NCBI RefSeq assembly: GCF_018873765.1
Contig: NC_057919.1
Span: 62,510,484 to 62,574,483 of the forward strand
DNA: 64,000 nt
Direction of reading: 5' to 3'
Source: Telopea speciosissima
Taxonomy: Eukaryota > Streptophyta > Magnoliopsida > Proteales > Proteaceae
Shown here: positions 59,471 through 64,000 of the stretch, piece by piece
Layout: each line of letters opens with the position of its first letter
Position numbering within the stretch: position 1 is the stretch's first letter
The notes under the pieces: model-generated
Database searches by the model: none
Seen by the model: only the letters and a program-made list of their open reading frames with translations
What the model was told of the DNA's origin: nothing
Position numbers and translations under genes: made by a program

Positions 59471-60374
59471 TAAGGGTGTCAATTGGGACAGTTCCTGGTA
59501 TTTGGGATGGGACGGTACCGGTACCGATACCAAAAGTGCCAATCCTAGTACCGTCCCATTTAGTTAATGGGACCAAACCTAGATCCCAATCCCGATTACT
59601 AGCAGGACGGGACGGGACCGATTCTTAAACGGTTCTAGGCACTGTAGAAAAAGGGAGAAGAAGTTTAATTGTTTCTAACAATGCGGGTTTATTAGTGTTG
59701 TGGAATTTTTTCACTATCATGAAATCTAAGTTGTCTACTGCTTTTTATAAAGCAACTTAAATTATGAAATCATAGTTTTACTTCTTCAAACTCCCCAAGA
59801 TCATATGTAATAAGCTTCTCATTTTTTTAAATCTAGAGAAATCCTACAAAATGGAAAAATCCCGTTGTGTTTCCTCTTTGATTTTCTCAAACAAAACTCT
59901 ATTTATCACACATGTCCCATGGTAGTATGGTACGAAGTACGAAGTGTAAAAAGGAAGAACCTGGTAGATGTAGTTGGTCGAGGGAGGAGGGAGGAGGGAG
60001 GAGGTAGTAGCACTGTAGCAGGTTCTGTGAGGAAAGACTTCAAGCTACGACTGTTGACCTGTTGTTCCTCTTCGTATTCGAAAGGCAATCTTAATGAGTC
60101 GTAATTCTTATACCAGTTCTTTTTTAAAAAAGATCTTATATATTCTTTCATTTTAAACGGTACTAGTAGTTTCAATACCATCTGGTACCTTATTGGTATT
60201 TCGGTATTGGTACCGTTGGGAATCCCGTCCCAGAACCGTCCCGTTCCATTTATCATTCGGTACCAAAATCAAATATCAGTACTGTCCCATTTACTAATGG
60301 GACGGTCCGGTACCGGGTTTTAAGGAGATGGTATTAGGACGGTTTCCGGTTCGGGTCCCAAATTGACACCCTTA
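59471..60374. mobile_element. Nested hAT-like element inside the MULE
   Basis: Ends TAAGGGTGTCAATTGGGAC and TAAGGGTGTCAATTTGGGAC as inverted repeats; subterminal DNA is rich in gggacggtaccggtacc words on both sides. The ends resemble those of the hAT-like elements at 8162 and 11005. No convincing 8-bp target duplication was found. Confidence 0.5.
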
Positions 60375-60645
60375 GTGTCAAGTTTCGGAGGTGTCAAGTA
60401 ATTGTTTCAAACGTTGGTAATCGTAAGCAAAATGGCCATAGTACAGGGGGTGTCCATGTAATTTTCTCGTGAAAATAGCATCAAATATCCCTAAAGACGG
60501 TGGTTATGGTCCTTATGGGGATGGAATTCATGTCGGGGTTTATCGAGGGTTTTAACTTTACAGCAACTAAGCAAACAAGCAATAGAATTACTGAGACAGA
60601 AAAGAAAGAAAGGACCAAACCAGGGCGGTAGCCGAATCCTTCAGT

Positions 60646-60723
60646 ATGGCTTCCGAGGTTGCGGTTTGCATCTGCATCTATAGGGCGACTTCCCTTCAAG
60701 CTTCAACGGAAATGGCAAGTAAG
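60646..60723 (+). CDS. Weak candidate first exon (26 codons) followed by a GT donor
   Basis: ATG at 60646 in a good context (cagtATGGCT) opens 26 codons ending AAG/GTAAGG at 60723/60724; the frame would otherwise stop at 60787. The DNA from 60724 to about 61830 is T-rich and free of recognisable repeats, as in an intron. No second exon is visible before the Gypsy-like remnant, so this may be the start of a gene running out of the window, or chance. The minus strand across 60699-60481 is also open (72 codons, with a hydrophobic stretch SFFSVSVILLLVCLVAVKL) but has no ATG at its start. At most one of these is real. Confidence 0.22.
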
Positions 60724-61950
60724 GTAAGGAAGAAATACAGAAACACTCCACCCAGAAGCCCTTATTTTCTCTCTTCTGATTCTTTTTAGCTCTTCAGAAT
60801 AAAACCATCTCTCTATTATCCTTGAATTGAAATCCTGTAATTTCTCCACCCGTCCCCACCCCCCCCCTCGCTCTCTAAAAATAGAGGACTGGTTTCTATG
60901 GATGGTGTAAATGGGCTAATACAAATACGATTCAGTTTAACTGTTCAAGGCCTGTTTATCATATCCCAGTATTGAGCAACATTGAGAATGAGTTTTACGA
61001 CTCTTGAGTAGCTGTGTTGTGTAGAAAACCATGGCATTTGTTAACGTTTATACTTGGTCCATCAAATGCTGACAAGCCAACAGTACAGTTGTTTCTGGTG
61101 AATATTTATTTCTGTGAATATTTGTTTCAATTATAGATGATGATTTACCATCTGGAAACTGAAGGGGGTGAAATAAATCATGTTGAAATGACCATATATC
61201 AACTCTGTTGCTTTACAGTAGATGCTTTTTTTTTTTTAATACTTTCTGGCTATGAACTTGATTGGGGTTGATCTGGTACATCTTCTGATTTTATGGATGC
61301 ATTGCAAGCTTAATCACATAAATCTTCCAGTGGTTTAAGAAGTTGATACAAATGCTGAACCTATACCCATTTGATCTGGTATCTTTCTATGATGCTGTGA
61401 CATAGTTACAAATGCATGAATTTTGTTGGTTTCCTTGAATTAGAATACTTACTAGTGTGAGTAATCTTGATTCAGAAATCCTTCGTAAGTTTTGGGCAGT
61501 AGCACTCTGATTTTGATTTTAGCATGTCAAAGTGAGTAAATGGCCAAGGTCTTAGTGATCTCTGTTCTGTAACTTCCAAAAGTTAGGTTTCATGAATCAG
61601 TATGTTGATGTTACTTGGAAAATACATATACCATTATTTGCAACATGTTATGCAATGCCTCAGTGAAAAATGACCAATCAGGTCAGTTATATTTGGCTCA
61701 TGGTTCGATGATTTACTTTTCAGTTGACTGGTTTTGCTCAAGCTTTGTTATTCTGGATTAGTTTTCCGGTTGCAACTTGTCCCATGCAATTGTATTGATT
61801 TACTTCATAGTTGTCAATGCGACTAGGTGCCCTAGGCGTGCAGTATATGTAAATATAGTGATGATAATTTTATAGAATTATGCTTATATTCAACATAGAT
61901 ATCAATGCAATACTAATATGAGAAGACCGAAGTATAATAAACAAAGCATA
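60724..61950. other. T-rich DNA without recognisable repeat or gene
   Basis: No open frame of note on either strand; intron-like composition. It ends where the words ctaggtgccctaggcgtg and then a diverged repeat begin at about 61820. Confidence 0.4.
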
Positions 61951-64000
61951 GGATATAGTATAAGCATATTCATAAAAAAACAAAAAACAAAATAGTAAAC
62001 GTAAATAACATTGTTTGAGTTAAAATTAATACTGCAAGTGCACAGGTCATATGTAGCTACGGGTGGATCATAGGGAGGAGAACTCTATGTAAATTCAGTC
62101 CTAACCTAGGCAAAGCGCCCTCTTTCGAATAACGATTAACAACTAACAACTAATCTACTAATAATGAAAAGCAAGATTGAATGAATCAATGAAACAAACC
62201 TAATCTAACAATGACAATAAAAAATTAACAAGCAAAGACTTAATGAATGCAAAGGCAAGATAAATTCAGAATTAAGAATAGAACTCAGATCTAAGAAAGA
62301 AATCAGATTTAATAAAGCACTCAGGAATCGGAATCCACCATGAAAATTCAATCGTATGACGATCAAAAACACCCTTGATCGCATGAATGAACTAAGTCTA
62401 TAGAAAATATGGTTGAAGCAACGATGATTTCCTATGAGTTATTTTAAATCATAGCATTGAAAGATGATGGCAAGCAAAATTATGTTGGAACTTGGACAAC
62501 TATGCATACGAAATTAATGGCATGAATAATGTGCATGTTACAAATATAACATTGGTTACACAGAAAATTAAATTATGGGCATCTAGAGATCATCACTCCT
62601 CTTCTTCATCTCATGGCTTCATCCAATCCCCAAGTTGCAGGATTTAGTTAGCCATAGAGATGAGGAGAGAAGAAGAAAAATAAATAAAAGACGAACAAGA
62701 AGACATGGTAATCAAATCTGAAAATAAGAAAAGAAAAGGAATACTTTACTGATTAAATTGCAGAAAATTCTTCAAGCTTTGACTAAACTCCAATCTCCAA
62801 CATTCGATTACAACTCAAAGGAAAAAAAAAACTCTCATCCCCATCCTCTCAAAAAAAAAAAAAAACAAAATAATGTAAATCCTCTTCTCCCAATACCGAA
62901 TCCCTCCCCTTTTCGGCCCCTACAGTTTATATAAAAAGCAAAGAAAGGTGGATAGCCGTGTGGGTGAGGTGTGTGAAATATATGGGAGAGATAAATTAGG
63001 GAGAGTAGAGGCCAGAAATTAGGAAAGAAAAGAGAAATCAAATTCGAGAAGGAGAGAGATTGTAGGGAGGAGAGAGAGAAACGTGATGGAAGAGAGATGA
63101 GAGACGTGGAGAGTTGAGAGATTTTAGGAAGAAGAGAGCAATTAGGAAAGAAATAAGCCACGTTTTTTGTTGGTGTTTGATTTCGTCTTCTCTTAAAATC
63201 TGGAAATATTAGATGTCACCAATAAATAAGCCTTGGTAAAAATTACCCTCTCTAAAAATCGCAGGGAATATGGGTTGGTGCCTTCTCCTGGGCTGCGCAA
63301 CTTAGGTCTTCAAAACTGGTTCAAGCTAGGACTGGTTCTGGCCCACAAAGGTCCAACTCTCTTGATCTTAGCCTTGAACTGTTCTCCTAGCACTCTTTAA
63401 GCTTTAAATACTCATCTTCAACAGAAATAAACCTAACACCTGAAAACACAAAAAAATAACCCGAGTAGCACTGTTCTAATAATTAAAAGACAATAAATAA
63501 AGGTAATAATTCGCACATAAATATGCTCATCAAATACCCCCATACTTGAGCTTTGCTAGTTCTCGAGCAAAAAGAAAAACTAAGAAAAAGAAAACCTCCT
63601 AACTCACTTTCATAGGAATCACGATTGCACTTAGCACGTGCAACAAGCCTTTAAACCCTTAGGTTACCCCTAGTGAACGAGTTGTGTCTCGTGAGTGTTT
63701 TCAGTGAATAAACACACAAAATTCAAATTCTCACTTCCTTCTAGCTGATCCTTACCTAAGCACAGGTGAAGTCTATATCCACTCGAAAATTGAAAACAAG
63801 CATGATAATAAAACTTTGAGATTGAGATTCCTACGGACCCCCATACTTGAACGTTATTATCTCATTCCAAGTTGCAGAACTATCATACCTCTAAATTAGG
63901 GAAACTCTTATATTTTGGTTGGTCACACGATTTTTCCCTGATATTAGATCTAGTGGGTCATCTAAGTTACAAAAGACTTCAGCTTGGAGCTTGGGTAGAA
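61950..64000 (-). mobile_element. Ty3/Gypsy-like retroelement remnant, antisense, runs off the window
   Basis: On the minus strand, tttgctcgagaactagcaaa followed by gctcaagtatgggggtattt and gatgagcatatttatg (63575-63520) match a sequence type I know from the region after pol in plant Gypsy elements (tgctcgaggac...agcaaa...gtttgggggt). At 62030-62100 the minus strand reads ccgtagctacatatgacctg then tgcacttgcagtatt, another piece typical of these elements. There is no coding domain in view, and both ends are undefined. Confidence 0.45.

Larger units (their letters stand above)
58114..60469. mobile_element. Mutator-like (MULE) non-autonomous element, 2.36 kb
   Basis: Terminal inverted repeats begin AGAAAATTACATGGACACC on both sides and are identical for about 33 bp (to ctatggcc), then continue imperfectly (aattacttga). 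The 9-bp direct repeat TGAAAATAG flanks it (58105-58113 and 60470-60478). This combination is typical of Mutator-like elements. The interior has no transposase-like frame. A later element (59471-60374) is nested in its right arm, and subterminal DNA of the two ends is similar (tatttt...taccct words). Confidence 0.78.

Noticed and set aside
62835-63161. 108-codon Ser/Leu/Phe-rich open frame, minus strand
   Set aside because: From a GA-rich tract inside the Gypsy-like remnant.
1-64000. CRISPR arrays, bacterial operons, rRNA genes, organelle DNA
   Set aside because: No regularly spaced repeats, no operon structure and no rRNA or chloroplast/mitochondrial gene seen.

Overview
This is plant nuclear DNA, almost certainly from a seed plant. 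The genes have plant-specific families and intron structures, the intergenic DNA is AT-rich, and it is packed with plant transposable elements (Copia, LINE, SINE, Mutator-, hAT- and Tourist-like). The species cannot be read from the sequence; a woody or early-branching eudicot or magnoliid would fit the long, repeat-filled introns, but that is a guess.

I can support four apparently intact protein genes. (1) An INDETERMINATE-DOMAIN (IDD) zinc-finger transcription factor, minus strand, 5416-2005, three coding exons, 536 aa. (2) A nuclear ELM2-like/SANT-domain protein of the At1g09040/At2g47820 type, minus strand, 36020-20833, two coding exons split by a 12.3-kb intron that holds a Copia element, plus a leader exon near 38.2 kb, 946 aa. 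(3) A membrane-anchored SAM-dependent methyltransferase-like protein, plus strand, 46536-47933, one coding exon, 465 aa. (4) A BAHD acyltransferase, plus strand, 49798-51244, two exons, 451 aa. They do different jobs and nothing suggests a cluster. Two of the four coding introns (IDD intron 1 and the BAHD intron) start with GC instead of GT.

Layout: 1-1.7 kb intergenic; 2.0-5.7 kb IDD gene; 5.7-20.4 kb repeat-rich intergenic DNA with a SINE with long target-site duplications, an LTR-like fragment, hAT-like elements, a Tourist-like MITE, foldback elements and tandem repeats; 20.4-38.3 kb SANT gene with Copia element 1 in its intron; 38.4-46.3 kb intergenic, with a degenerate LINE (40.7-43.6 kb) split by a 1.46-kb insertion that carries a B3-domain pseudogene; 46.4-51.3 kb methyltransferase and BAHD genes; 51.8-56.8 kb Copia element 2; 57.2-60.5 kb a dense run of foldback and Mutator-like elements; 60.5-64 kb a weak candidate exon and an antisense Gypsy-like remnant running off the window.

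I did not find a convincing undescribed biological system. The best leads are the LINE/B3 composite, the two GC-AG introns, the Copia element whose LTRs begin with TA, and a local family of foldback elements.
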